Part shown: piece by piece, positions 50,381 to 59,007 of the stretch | How the letters are laid out: the number at the start of each line of letters is the position of its first letter | Position numbering within the stretch: position 1 is the stretch's first letter | From: Nocardia beijingensis NBRC 16342 | GTDB lineage: Bacteria > Actinomycetota > Actinomycetes > Mycobacteriales > Mycobacteriaceae | NCBI RefSeq assembly: GCF_001612785.1 | Contig: NZ_BDBC01000007.1 | Span: 124,001 to 188,000 of the forward strand | Reading direction: 5' to 3' | Length of the DNA: 64,000 bases | The notes under the pieces: model-generated | What the model was told of the DNA's origin: nothing | Seen by the model: only the letters and a program-made list of their open reading frames with translations | Database searches by the model: none | Program-made: the position numbers and the translations under genes

Positions 50381-51634
50381 ATGGGACGGGTGAGTCCTCA
50401 TCATCCGCACCGCCCCCCGCGTGTTCTGGAGCAGTCCACGAAGCTGCAGAACGTCGTCTACGAGATCCGTGGACCGGTACACGCGCACGCGGCACGGCTG
50501 GAGGCCGAGGGCCACCGCATCCTCAAGCTCAATATCGGCAACCCCGCCCCGTTCGGGTTCGAGGCGCCCGATGTGATCATGCGCGACATCATCGCGGCGC
50601 TCCCGTACGCCCAGGGCTACTCCGAGTCCAAGGGCATCCTCTCGGCGCGGCGCGCGATCGTGACCCGCTACGAACTGGTGCCGGGCTTCCCCGAGCTGGA
50701 CGTGGACGACGTCTATCTCGGCAACGGCGTCTCCGAGCTGATCACCATCACCATGCAGGCCCTGCTGGACAACGGCGACGAGGTGCTGATCCCGGCGCCG
50801 GACTATCCGTTGTGGACCGCCATGACCAGCTTGGCGGGCGGCACGCCGGTGCACTACCTGTGTGACGAGGCCAACGGCTGGCAGCCCGACATCGCCGACA
50901 TCGAATCGAAGATCACCGACAAGACCAAAGCGCTGCTGGTGATCAATCCGAACAACCCCACCGGCGCGGTGTACTCGGCCGAAGTGCTCCAGCAGATCGC
51001 CGACCTGGCCCGCAAGCACCAGCTGCTGCTGCTCGCCGACGAGATCTACGACAAGATCCTCTACGACGACGCCAAGCACATCTCGCTGGCCACGGTGGCG
51101 CCCGATCTGCTGTGCCTGACCTTCAACGGGCTGTCCAAGGCCTACCGGGTCGCGGGCTACCGGTCGGGCTGGCTGGCGATCACCGGGCCGAAGGAGCACG
51201 CGGCCGGGTTCCTGGAGGGCATCGATCTGCTCGCCTCGTCGCGGTTGTGTCCGAACGTGCCCGCGCAGCACGCCATTCAGGTCGCGCTCGGCGGTCATCA
51301 GAGCATCGAAGACCTGATCCTGCCCGGCGGGCGGCTGCTGGAACAGCGCGACGTCGCCTGGGAGCGGCTGAACATGATCCCCGGCGTGTCCTGTGTGAAG
51401 CCGAAGGGCGCGCTCTACGCGTTCCCGAAGCTCGATCCGAACGTGTACGAGATCTACGACGACTCCAAGCTGATCCTGGACCTGCTGTTGCAGGAGAAGA
51501 TCCTGATGGTGCAGGGCACCGGCTTCAACTGGCCGGACCACGATCACCTGCGGATCGTCACGCTGCCCTGGGCCAGGGATCTCGCGGTCGCGATCGAGCG
51601 TTTCGGCAACTTCCTGTCCAGCTATCGCCAATAG
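50381..51634 (+). CDS. aspC: Class I aminotransferase (aspartate/alanine type, AspC-like)
   Basis: A 417-residue PLP enzyme with NIGNPAPFGFEAPDVIMRDI, NGVSELITITMQALLDNGDE, PNNPTGAVYS, LADEIYDKILYDD and the PLP Lys at about residue 253 in LSKAYRVAGYRSGWL. It transfers amino groups between aspartate or alanine and 2-oxo acids. The start could also be GTG 50390; ATG 50381 is the nearest ATG before the conserved region. It matches the M. tuberculosis Rv0337c product (AspC/AlaA type). Confidence 0.9.
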   Translation: MGRVSPHHPHRPPRVLEQSTKLQNVVYEIRGPVHAHAARLEAEGHRILKLNIGNPAPFGFEAPDVIMRDIIAALPYAQGYSESKGILSARRAIVTRYELVPGFPELDVDDVYLGNGVSELITITMQALLDNGDEVLIPAPDYPLWTAMTSLAGGTPVHYLCDEANGWQPDIADIESKITDKTKALLVINPNNPTGAVYSAEVLQQIADLARKHQLLLLADEIYDKILYDDAKHISLATVAPDLLCLTFNGLSKAYRVAGYRSGWLAITGPKEHAAGFLEGIDLLASSRLCPNVPAQHAIQVALGGHQSIEDLILPGGRLLEQRDVAWERLNMIPGVSCVKPKGALYAFPKLDPNVYEIYDDSKLILDLLLQEKILMVQGTGFNWPDHDHLRIVTLPWARDLAVAIERFGNFLSSYRQ

Positions 51635-51730
51635 TGGGAAGGGCGGCGGCGGTCAATATAATCGCCCCGCTTCCGGCCCGGAAACAAACTCGATGTACGG
51701 ATACCTGTCGGATTTGGCGACGAGCTAGCG

Positions 51731-51755
51731 CAAAAGAAGTACTTTTGTGTACAGT
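51731..51755 (+). promoter_or_regulatory. Promoter/operator of the small RNA
   Basis: CAAAAG-AAGTA-CTTTTG is a perfect dyad at 51731-51747, followed by TACAGT, a good -10 element, at 51750-51755. The predicted transcript would begin near 51762. No clear -35 is seen. Confidence 0.5.
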
Positions 51756-51761
51756 GGTCCT

Positions 51762-51895
51762 CGGCACTTAGAGTGCCCGGCCGGATTGCCTACCCCCCCT
51801 GGGCATATCCGGCCTTGGGTTAGGCCGCCTACCCCCCTGGGCCGCCTGCCCTGTGGGCGGCGGAGACATCCCCCTGCTCTCCGCCGCCCCCTCTA
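51762..51895 (+). ncRNA. Structured small RNA, probable 6C RNA
   Basis: The aspC-yibE/F gap holds consecutive hairpins. GGCACT-TAG-AGTGCC is followed by GGCCGGA...TCCGGCC (51779-51785 with 51808-51814) whose loop contains seven Cs. Next a second imperfect hairpin has a loop of six Cs at 51832-51837. The end is a 12-bp stem, GGGCGGCGGAGA with TCTCCGCCGCCC (51855-51866 with 51878-51889). Two stem-loops with runs of six or more Cs define the actinobacterial 6C RNA motif, so this call fits well. The function of 6C RNAs is little known, and the C-rich loops may bind G-rich mRNA sites. Exact ends are estimates. Confidence 0.75.
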
Positions 51896-52026
51896 ACTCT
51901 CATTCCTCCCGTGATCGGTTCGCGTTCAGCGTGTCCCGCTGTGTTCGGTAACCGCCGCAACGGTCTTGAAAATGAAATCCTTTAAGCTCGCTCCGGGCGC
52001 AAACACATCGGACAGGTAGGAGCGCG

Positions 52027-53304
52027 GTGAGCGACCACCACCATCACCACGATCATTCGGGACCGATCGCGATCGGCGCGACCGCCGCGCGCGTGGTCGT
52101 CGGGCTACTCACCGCGATCGGAATCGTCGTCGTCATCAGCGCGATCGCGCTGTGGCCCAGCAAGCAGCACATCGACATCCCGCTGCCGATGCAGAACGCG
52201 GGCGGCGGCGCGGTGCAGACCGAGGCGGGCACCGTGGTGCTGCAGGATGTCGGCCCGTGCGGCAGCCCGTCGCTGGGCAAGGTGTTCGTCGACCAGCCCC
52301 AAGCGCCGCGCAACAACGCCTACACCTGCCAGCGCAGCCTGATCGAGATCGAGTCCGGACCGCACAAGGGCAACCGCACGCTGCTGGAGATCGCTCCCGG
52401 CCCAGGACAACCCGATCTGCACGCCGGTGACCAACTCCGGCTGGTCCGCCAGACCGATCCGAGCGGGACGCCGCTGTATTCGTTCGAGGACTACTCGCGC
52501 GGGCTGCCGCTCACGCTGATCGTCCTCGCGTTCGTCGTGGTGATCATCGCGGTGGCGCGCTGGCGCGGCGTCCGCGCGCTGCTCGGCCTGGTGTTCGCCT
52601 TCGCGGTCCTGGTGCTGTTCCTGCTGCCCGCCCTGCTGGACGGCAAACCGGCGATCCCGGTCGCCTTGGTCGCGGGCTCTCTGATCCTCTACGCGGTGCT
52701 GTATCTGGCGCACGGGGTGAATCTGCGCACCAGTTCGGCGCTGCTCGGCACGCTGACCTCGATGCTGCTCGCCGCCGCACTGTCCTGGCTCACCATCGAG
52801 ATGACCAATCTGACCGGGCTTTCCGAGGAACAGAACACGAACGTCGCCACCTACATCGAGCACGTCAGCATCACCGGATTGCTGCTGGCCGGATTCATCA
52901 TCGGTTCGCTCGGTGTGCTCAACGACGTCACGATCACGCAGGCGTCGGCCGCGTTCGAGCTGGCCGCGATCGACCGGTCCGCCTCCCGGCGGGAGGTTTT
53001 CGCCGCCGCCATGCGGGTGGGCCGCGATCACATCGCCAGCACCGTCTACACGCTGGTGCTCGCCTACGCCGGTGGGGCGCTGCCGCTGTTGCTGCTGTTC
53101 AGCGTGGCGGGGCGGTCCATCCGCGACGTGCTGACCGGTGATGCCGTCGCCATCGAGATCGCGCGCTCGGCGGTCGGCGGTATCGCGCTGGCGCTGTCGG
53201 TGCCGTTGACCACCGGTATCGCGGTGCTGCTCGCCCGCCCGTTCACGACCAAGGAACCCACCCCGCCGCCGCGCACGCGCCGCGCCCGGCACGCGAGGGT
53301 CTGA
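52027..53304 (+). CDS. YibE/F-family membrane protein
   Basis: A 425-residue protein. A His-rich N-terminus (SDHHHHHDHSG) precedes one membrane segment (residues ~17-45), an extracytoplasmic beta domain of ~110 residues with CGSPS and CQRSLIEIES, and a multi-TM YibE/F domain from about residue 160 with LYLAHGVNLRTSSALLGTLT, GSLGVLNDVTITQASAAFEL and RVGRDHIASTVYTLVLAYAG. The role is unknown; the family is assumed to transport a solute. The His tract could bind metal ions. GGTAGGAGC precedes GTG 52027. Confidence 0.88.
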   Translation: MSDHHHHHDHSGPIAIGATAARVVVGLLTAIGIVVVISAIALWPSKQHIDIPLPMQNAGGGAVQTEAGTVVLQDVGPCGSPSLGKVFVDQPQAPRNNAYTCQRSLIEIESGPHKGNRTLLEIAPGPGQPDLHAGDQLRLVRQTDPSGTPLYSFEDYSRGLPLTLIVLAFVVVIIAVARWRGVRALLGLVFAFAVLVLFLLPALLDGKPAIPVALVAGSLILYAVLYLAHGVNLRTSSALLGTLTSMLLAAALSWLTIEMTNLTGLSEEQNTNVATYIEHVSITGLLLAGFIIGSLGVLNDVTITQASAAFELAAIDRSASRREVFAAAMRVGRDHIASTVYTLVLAYAGGALPLLLLFSVAGRSIRDVLTGDAVAIEIARSAVGGIALALSVPLTTGIAVLLARPFTTKEPTPPPRTRRARHARV

Positions 53305-53316
53305 ACTCCGCGCGGC

Positions 53317-54624
53317 TCAGCGCTGCGGCGGCGGAGGGAAGGGAAAGACCTCCGGCGGGATCGTGGGGACCACGATCGGCGGAAGGCCAGGCACCACGAT
53401 GGTGTTCGGGCCGGGCGGTGGCGGCGTCTCGCTGGTGGTCTGCCTGCGGTTCGGCGGCGGCGCGGCGATGGATTCGTGCGCAGGCGACTCCGTGGTGCCC
53501 GGCGCGACCGCGATCTGCGGATCCAAGCTGGTCGTGCGCGGTGTGGTGGTCGGCGACAGCGACGGCGATCCCTCGCTGGTGTGCGAATCCCGTTCCAGCA
53601 CTTGCGGTCCGTAACCGAGACCGAGTCCGATCGCGGCGACCACGGCCAGCGCGCTCACGGTCAGCACCGCGCCGCTGATCTCGCGTTTGCCGCGCTGGGC
53701 CGGAGCCGACAACCAGGCGGGTGACAGCTCGTCGTCCAGCAAAGCGCTCGCCGTCGGCGTCTCCTTGCGGACCGGTCTGGCCAGCAGCGCCGCACCGCGA
53801 GCCATCACGGTCTCCGGGCTGTCGGGCACGATGACGGGCACGCCCATCCAGCGTTCGAGCACCTTGGCCACCAGCGGGATCCGGGCGCAACCGCCGATGG
53901 CGAGCACGCCGTGCACCGGGCGGTCCGAACGCACGATCACGTCGCGCGCCATCCGCGCCGACGACTCGATGGCCAGCATGATCAGCGATTCGAAGTTCTC
54001 CTGCGCGAGCAGGACCAGACCCTGCTCGCTCGGCAGCGCCACCGCGGTGTTGGTGGTCAGCTGCTCCTTCGCCTCCCGGCACAGCGCGTCCAGCGCGGCC
54101 AGGCCCGCGGCGTTCGGCGGGTGCGCGATCCGCCCCGAGGCGATCTGCTGCTCCCGGATCAACGAGTCGAGATAGTCGCCGCTGATGTCGCTGGTGCGCT
54201 CGCTGTGCCTGACCTCGCGGGTCTGGGTGTCGACCACGCTCACCGTCAGGCCCGAGCTGCCCAGGTCGTAGACGACCAGCGAGGAGATGCCCCGGATATC
54301 GCCGGTGGCCTGCGCGAATTCGAGTGCGGCCGCGATCTCCGGCACGAGTTCGTAATTGGTCAACTGCTGGCGCGCCATGGCGGCGCGAATGGCGCGGGCG
54401 TGCTGCTCACTGCGGTAGGCGATCGCGGTGGCGCCGATACCGGGCGTGGCCTCCAGGGTGACGCCGATGGCCTCTGCCGCCAGCTCTTCCACGCTCTGGT
54501 CCAGGACCGGAATGGTCTGCAGATCGAAGGAATGCGGGGAGACATGCCCGTGGGGGTTCGCGGCGTGCGGTCGCGCCATACGGACAGCGCCGGCCCCCAC
54601 CGAAACTCCCAGTACCGAACTCAT
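53317..54624 (-). CDS. Membrane-anchored Hsp70-like protein without substrate-binding domain
   Basis: A 435-residue protein. The actin/Hsp70 ATPase fold covers about residues 1-290: phosphate-2 motif LVVYDLGSSGLTVSVVDTQT and adenosine motif GVLAIGGCARIPLVAKVLER are present, but the phosphate-1 strand reads MSSVLGVSVGAGAVRMARP, without the usual DLGT. One membrane helix near 325-345 (ISGAVLTVSALAVVAAIGLG) leads to a Pro/Thr-rich extracytoplasmic tail ending VFPFPPPPQR. There is no peptide-binding domain. Such Hsp70-related proteins occur in mycolata; the function is unclear. ATG 54624 follows the Hsp70 start pattern. Confidence 0.8.
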   Translation of the reverse strand: MSSVLGVSVGAGAVRMARPHAANPHGHVSPHSFDLQTIPVLDQSVEELAAEAIGVTLEATPGIGATAIAYRSEQHARAIRAAMARQQLTNYELVPEIAAALEFAQATGDIRGISSLVVYDLGSSGLTVSVVDTQTREVRHSERTSDISGDYLDSLIREQQIASGRIAHPPNAAGLAALDALCREAKEQLTTNTAVALPSEQGLVLLAQENFESLIMLAIESSARMARDVIVRSDRPVHGVLAIGGCARIPLVAKVLERWMGVPVIVPDSPETVMARGAALLARPVRKETPTASALLDDELSPAWLSAPAQRGKREISGAVLTVSALAVVAAIGLGLGYGPQVLERDSHTSEGSPSLSPTTTPRTTSLDPQIAVAPGTTESPAHESIAAPPPNRRQTTSETPPPPGPNTIVVPGLPPIVVPTIPPEVFPFPPPPQR

Positions 54625-54776
54625 CAGCTGCCCATCTCGTTTCACACTGCACGACATGCGAGCCTGCACCGTCCGTCGGCGGAGACCCGCTGGACGGACC
54701 CTACCGTCGGCGATCAGCTGTGCTTAAGGCAGGACCTGGTCGTCTGTCTGGCAGTAGCCCGCCTCGCCTCGCAACT

Positions 54777-56099
54777 CTACGGTGTGCCGAGTCCCGCGTA
54801 CACCCATCCGGCTGCTCTCCAGGTGGCACGATTGAGACAGTTCCTGCCGTCGATGATCGAGCGGGCGCGCACCACGTGGTCGAGGTCGCCGGGGCGCAGC
54901 GCGGTGAATTCGTCCCACTCGGTGAGCACGAGCACCACGTCGGCGCGTTCGCACGCCTCGATGACCGAGGTCGCGTAGTTCAGGGTGGGGAACACCCGGC
55001 GCGAATTCTCCAGCGCCTTGGGATCGTAGACGGTCACGACGGCGCCGTGCAGCTGGATCATGCCGGCCACGTTCAGCGCGGGGGAGTCGCGCACGTCGTC
55101 GGACTCCGGTTTGAACGCCGCGCCGAGCACCGCGACGTTGGCCCCGAGCAGTGAGCCGCCGCAGGCGCGGGCGGCCATGTCCACCACCTTGGTCCGGCGG
55201 CGCATGTTGATGTTGTCGACCTCGCGCAGGAAGGCGACTGCGTGGTCGGCGCCGAGTTCGCCGGAGCGGGCCATGAACGCGCGGATGTCCTTCGGCAGGC
55301 ATCCGCCGCCGAAACCCAGTCCGGCGTTGAGGAATCGACGGCCGATGCGCGCGTCGTAGCCGAGGGCGTCGGCCAGCATGGTCACATCGGCGCCGGTCGC
55401 CTCGCAGACTTCGGACACCGCGTTGATGAACGAGATCTTGGTCGCCAGAAAGGCGTTCGCGGAGACCTTCACCAATTCCGCTGTGGCGAGGTCGGTCAGC
55501 AGGAACGGGACCTCGGCGGCGATGAGGTCGGCGTAGATCTCACGCACCAGATCCTCGACCCATCCGGCGGCGTCGCGGTCGCGGTCGACGCCGAGAACCA
55601 GCCGGTCGGGCCGCAGGGTGTCCTTGACCGCCCAGCCTTCTCGGAGGAATTCCGGATTCCACGCCACTTCGACGTCGGTGGAACTCAATGCGCGAGCGCG
55701 AGTTCCCAGCGCGGCCGCCGTGCCGACCGGGACCGTCGATTTGCCGATGATCACCGAGGGACGTTCCAGCAGCGGGGCGAGCGTATCCACCACCGCGCGC
55801 ACGTATTTCAGGTCGGCGGCGTACTCGCCCTTCTTCTGCGGCGTGCCGACGCCGAGGAAATGCACGTCCGCGTGGTCGGCTGCCTCGGCGTAGGAGGTGG
55901 TGAACCGCAGGCGGCCCGCATCGAGGTTGCGGCGCAGCACATCCTCCAGGCCCGGTTCGTAGAACGGCACCACTCCGTCGGACAGCTTCGCGACCTTGCC
56001 GGGGTCCACGTCCACTCCGATGACGTCGTGCCCGAGTTCGGCCATGCACGCCGCGTGCGTGGCCCCGAGGTACCCGGTTCCGAAGACTGTGCATCGCAT
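54777..56099 (-). CDS. udgA: UDP-glucose 6-dehydrogenase
   Basis: A 440-residue enzyme starting MRCTVFGTGYLGATHAACMA (NAD Rossmann motif). It has GVGTPQKKGEYAADLKYVRA, STVPVGTAAAL, AWNPEFLREGWAV, and the catalytic Cys at about residue 266 in LGFGGGCLPKDIRAFM. A C-terminal NAD-independent domain carries VLGAAFKPESDDVRDSPAL. It oxidises UDP-glucose to UDP-glucuronate, for polysaccharides or cell-envelope glycans. ATG 56099 gives the family start; an ATG at 56129 adds ten residues. It corresponds to Rv0322, near dcd (Rv0321) in M. tuberculosis. Confidence 0.93.
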   Translation of the reverse strand: MRCTVFGTGYLGATHAACMAELGHDVIGVDVDPGKVAKLSDGVVPFYEPGLEDVLRRNLDAGRLRFTTSYAEAADHADVHFLGVGTPQKKGEYAADLKYVRAVVDTLAPLLERPSVIIGKSTVPVGTAAALGTRARALSSTDVEVAWNPEFLREGWAVKDTLRPDRLVLGVDRDRDAAGWVEDLVREIYADLIAAEVPFLLTDLATAELVKVSANAFLATKISFINAVSEVCEATGADVTMLADALGYDARIGRRFLNAGLGFGGGCLPKDIRAFMARSGELGADHAVAFLREVDNINMRRRTKVVDMAARACGGSLLGANVAVLGAAFKPESDDVRDSPALNVAGMIQLHGAVVTVYDPKALENSRRVFPTLNYATSVIEACERADVVLVLTEWDEFTALRPGDLDHVVRARSIIDGRNCLNRATWRAAGWVYAGLGTP

Positions 56100-56245
56100 G
56101 ATCGATTGGTAAGCCCCGCCGATGGACACGCCACGTCAGCGAGGCAAGGGTCCGGGCAACAGCAGATGTACATGCGGCGACGTCGCCGATGCGGGCGCCA
56201 TGACCTGGCGGAATGCGCGCGCGGCGTCCGGCTAGCATCGGCCTG

Positions 56246-56782
56246 ATGCGACGTCGTCGGTTGGTGTGGACCGCGCTCGGCGCCGGTCTGGCGGTGGTTG
56301 TCGCCACGGTGGCGCTGTGGCCGGTCTATGTGCGTCCGCGGACCGATCCGCCCGCGCGGGCGGACGCCGTGCTCGTTCTCGGTGGGGCACACGACGGTCG
56401 CGAACAGCTGGGCCTGCGCCTGGCGCGCGAGGGATACGCGCCGCGGGTGGTGTTCTCCAATCCCTATGAACACAGCGCCATGCTGAACCGCATCTGTCAC
56501 GGCGGCTACAGCTTCGAGGTGCTCTGCTTCGACCCGTCCCCGCGCACCACCCGCGGTGAGGGCCGCGAACTGGCGCGCCTCGCCCGCGCCCACAATTGGC
56601 ACCGCGTCATCGTCGTCACCTTCACCCCGCACATCTCCCGAGCCCGCTACGTCCTGCGAAAGTGCTGGGCCGGAGAACTCCTCTTCACCGACCCCGAACC
56701 CACCCTCTCCCTCCCCCGCTGGGCCTACGACTACGCCTACCAATCCGTGGGTTACCTGAAGGCGTTCTTCGAGGACTGCTGA
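56246..56782 (+). CDS. YdcF-like DUF218 protein
   Basis: A 178-residue protein. A membrane anchor (LVWTALGAGLAVVVATVALW, residues ~5-25) precedes the DUF218 fold with DAVLVLGGAHDGREQLGLRL, RTTRGEGRELARLARAHNWH and VVTFTPHISRARYVLRKCW. The fold occurs in YdcF and SanA proteins thought to act in envelope metabolism. ATG 56246 starts just before the membrane helix. It is divergent from udgA. Confidence 0.8.
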   Translation: MRRRRLVWTALGAGLAVVVATVALWPVYVRPRTDPPARADAVLVLGGAHDGREQLGLRLAREGYAPRVVFSNPYEHSAMLNRICHGGYSFEVLCFDPSPRTTRGEGRELARLARAHNWHRVIVVTFTPHISRARYVLRKCWAGELLFTDPEPTLSLPRWAYDYAYQSVGYLKAFFEDC

Positions 56783-56801
56783 ACCGACCCGACGGCACGT
56801 C

Positions 56802-57944
56802 CTACCGCTCTGCTGCGGGCGATGGGGCGGCCCCTGCGGGTGGACCCTCGAATCGGTGGCCGCTGCGTTGCCCCGTCACTGTGCTCCCGGAGTGCGACAA
56901 CAAGTGATGCAGCGCCGACTCCACATGCGCATCGGTATAAATGCGGCCTTTTCGTTCTGTCCAACCGCGTACGGCCTCGGCGGCCCTGGCTGCATCAATC
57001 GAAGTATGCTTCTGCATCACCCAGTGCGTGCTGGCAAGCAACTCGATTCCGTACGGACCCTCGAAACCCTCCACAGTCTTCAATACAGTGCTGGCGACTT
57101 CGGCCACCCAGTGCCCGGTTTCGGTTTTCAGGAACTCGTTCAGATCCTTCTCTCCGCTCTCGGTGAGCGCGATGGGGTCGTTGTCGAGCGTTTTAGCTGT
57201 TCCGTCTCCCAGTCCGGTGGTGTAGCCGCCCTCCATTTCTTGGAGGACAAGCCTCACTTTTTCACTATAAGGGCCATAGCGTGCTGGATTGAATTGCAGG
57301 CCCAGTGCGGGCGCGTAAAAATCTGCGAAATACATAAGTTTCTGTATTTCCAGGTGCGAAGCGCCGGAAGGATCCTCCCATGGCTCCTGTGCGCGTCGTT
57401 TCGCGATGTAGCCGCGCAGGAGGTTCAGCATCAGTGCTTTGCCCCAGGTCATGCGTAGCGCGGACGGGGCGTCCAGCTTGCGGGGCCCTGGCGCGGGTTT
57501 GTAGACGACGGCCGTCACATCGGGCTTCGCCGCGAACGCGGATCGCAGCCGGGGTTCGACATCCGCCCAGTTCAATCCGCCGTTTCCTGCCCCGAGCGGC
57601 GGTATGGCGAGCGACTTGATGCCGAGTTCGTCGACGACTCGCAGGAGATCGGTGAGCCCATCGTCTATATACGACAGTTTGGATGGGGCACGCCAGTGCT
57701 TCTTGGTGGGGAAGTTTATGACGTATCGCGGGCCGTCCAGCTGCCCCGTCGTGAAGACGAGCATATGGCCGATGCGCACGTCACCACGGTCGCATGCCCG
57801 CCTATACTCTTCGAACATTTGCGGATAGCGTCGTTTGAATTGAAGTGCAATTCCCTTGCCCATAACGCCCACGCAATTCACAGTGTTGACCAGCGCCTCG
57901 GCATCCGCTGCCAGAAGGTCGCCCTCTCCCTCGACTATCATCAA
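56802..57944 (-). CDS. darG: DarG-type antitoxin: macrodomain ADP-ribosyl-hydrolase with C-terminal domain
   Basis: A 380-residue protein. The N-terminal ~160 residues form a macrodomain (EGDLLAADAEALVNTVNCVG, VMGKGIALQFKRRYP, SLAIPPLGAGNGGLNWADVE), like DarG enzymes that remove ADP-ribose from DNA. The C-terminal part, about 170-370 (YIAKRRAQEPWEDPSGASHL, EIQKLMYFADFYAPALGLQF, AARAAEAVRGWTERKGRIYT), is the DarG region that binds the toxin. It lies 9 bp downstream of the DarT gene. Base composition is less GC-rich than the flanks, typical of mobile defence genes. Confidence 0.92.
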   Translation of the reverse strand: MMIVEGEGDLLAADAEALVNTVNCVGVMGKGIALQFKRRYPQMFEEYRRACDRGDVRIGHMLVFTTGQLDGPRYVINFPTKKHWRAPSKLSYIDDGLTDLLRVVDELGIKSLAIPPLGAGNGGLNWADVEPRLRSAFAAKPDVTAVVYKPAPGPRKLDAPSALRMTWGKALMLNLLRGYIAKRRAQEPWEDPSGASHLEIQKLMYFADFYAPALGLQFNPARYGPYSEKVRLVLQEMEGGYTTGLGDGTAKTLDNDPIALTESGEKDLNEFLKTETGHWVAEVASTVLKTVEGFEGPYGIELLASTHWVMQKHTSIDAARAAEAVRGWTERKGRIYTDAHVESALHHLLSHSGSTVTGQRSGHRFEGPPAGAAPSPAAER

Positions 57945-57953
57945 ATCACCTCC

Positions 57954-58640
57954 TCAGTAGTACATCTTCGGATCGACTCCATACTCCCGTATGCCACCGA
58001 CATCCTCCAGGTGCGCCCGCACCACGCGCAATGTATCTTCGCGGAAGCAGCGAACTTGAGTGATCAGATCCAGGGGGACCTCTTGGTGCACCAGTACCTC
58101 CGCCGATCGTCTGCTCTTCCGGTCGCCGTCGTCGGGCGTATTGAACCAGTCGCGTTGGCTTAGTAGCGGGAAATCGACGAACTCGCCGAGCGACGATAAT
58201 TCGCGGCTGAATCTCGCATACGGCGTTGCCGCATTGCGGTCGCTCGCGCACCAGGTCAGGCCGGTATCGATGATGTCACCGAGCGCGATTCCGAGCATGA
58301 CGAGCGGTCGGCGACCTCCCTGGTACCCGTCATGGCCACGGCAGACGCGGTAGAGCATGGGTGACTTCGCGGCTATGTAGAACGGGACATGGTCGCTCAC
58401 CATGGCCCGTGGATAGGCCGGGTCGGGCCGAACTCTACGATGGCTCCTGCGCTCTTTGATCTCCAGGTCGGCGACATTGACGTTCGCCGCTACGCGCGCT
58501 GCGGGCAGGATCCGCTTTTCGGCCACCATGCTGGGCAAGTTCAAGGTGTGGGTGAAGTGCCAAACGAGCCAGTCACGCGGATTGTCCGGGGTCGGTCGCC
58601 CGTTCCGGGCAGCGAAGCCCGAGTCCGGAAAATATCGCAA
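57954..58640 (-). CDS. darT: DarT-type DNA ADP-ribosyltransferase toxin
   Basis: A 228-residue DarT protein with WLVWHFTHTLNLPSMVAEKR, DLEIKERRSHRRV, SDHVPFYIAAKSPMLYRVCR and the putative catalytic Glu at residue 181 in RRSAEVLVHQEVPLDLI. DarT attaches ADP-ribose to thymidine in single-stranded DNA and blocks replication; DarG reverses this. The only plausible start is TTG 58640 (LRYFPDSGFAARN), after the weak GGGGGG upstream; no ATG or GTG gives the N-terminal motif. Transcribed ahead of darG, as in other DarTG loci. Lower GC suggests transfer. Confidence 0.9.
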   Translation of the reverse strand: MRYFPDSGFAARNGRPTPDNPRDWLVWHFTHTLNLPSMVAEKRILPAARVAANVNVADLEIKERRSHRRVRPDPAYPRAMVSDHVPFYIAAKSPMLYRVCRGHDGYQGGRRPLVMLGIALGDIIDTGLTWCASDRNAATPYARFSRELSSLGEFVDFPLLSQRDWFNTPDDGDRKSRRSAEVLVHQEVPLDLITQVRCFREDTLRVVRAHLEDVGGIREYGVDPKMYY

Positions 58641-59007
58641 AGTTAAAGCTACCCCCCGGCTTTGTCGATGAACGCCAGGGACACCGTAGTGGATCGGTAG
58701 CCGGATCGGTAGGCGGCTTCAACGTCCACGCTGTGCGGAAAGTTCTGGCGCGCTACGTCTTTGGGATTCCCGCAGGTGTCAGTGCTGCGCTGGGCGCTGA
58801 AGGCCGAACTCGAATCGGAACCGTCGTGGCGGCATTGCTCCTGACGTCGGGGTCCACCGGAAGTGATTGTCGAGGTAGACGCCTGGTAAAGGGTCTGCGG
58901 GCATATGACGTCAGTTTGACTCGGTGAAAGAAACGGTCGTACATTCTGTCGCGTGGTGGCGGGATGGTCGCCATGGAAGCGACGGTGCACACCCTCCGGG
59001 AGGGCAG
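58641..59007. other. Intergenic region upstream of the acyl-CoA dehydrogenase operon
   Basis: This 367-bp gap lies between the divergent darT and acyl-CoA dehydrogenase genes. It holds a short tandem repeat (GGATCGGTAG at 58691-58700 and 58703-58712) and the rightward promoter at 58916-58945. A leftward 113-codon frame (58649-58990) ends VDVEAAYRSGYRSTTVSLAF but has no recognisable family, and is not called. Its base composition is lower in GC on the darT side. Confidence 0.5.
58916..58945 (+). promoter_or_regulatory. Promoter of the acyl-CoA dehydrogenase operon
   Basis: TTGACT (-35) and TACATT (-10) are separated by 18 bp, 62 bp upstream of ATG 59008. GGGAGGG precedes the start codon. Confidence 0.55.

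Noticed and set aside
58649..58990. 113-codon leftward frame upstream of darT
   Set aside because: No domain or ribosome site, and it overlaps the promoter of the acyl-CoA dehydrogenase operon; left uncalled.
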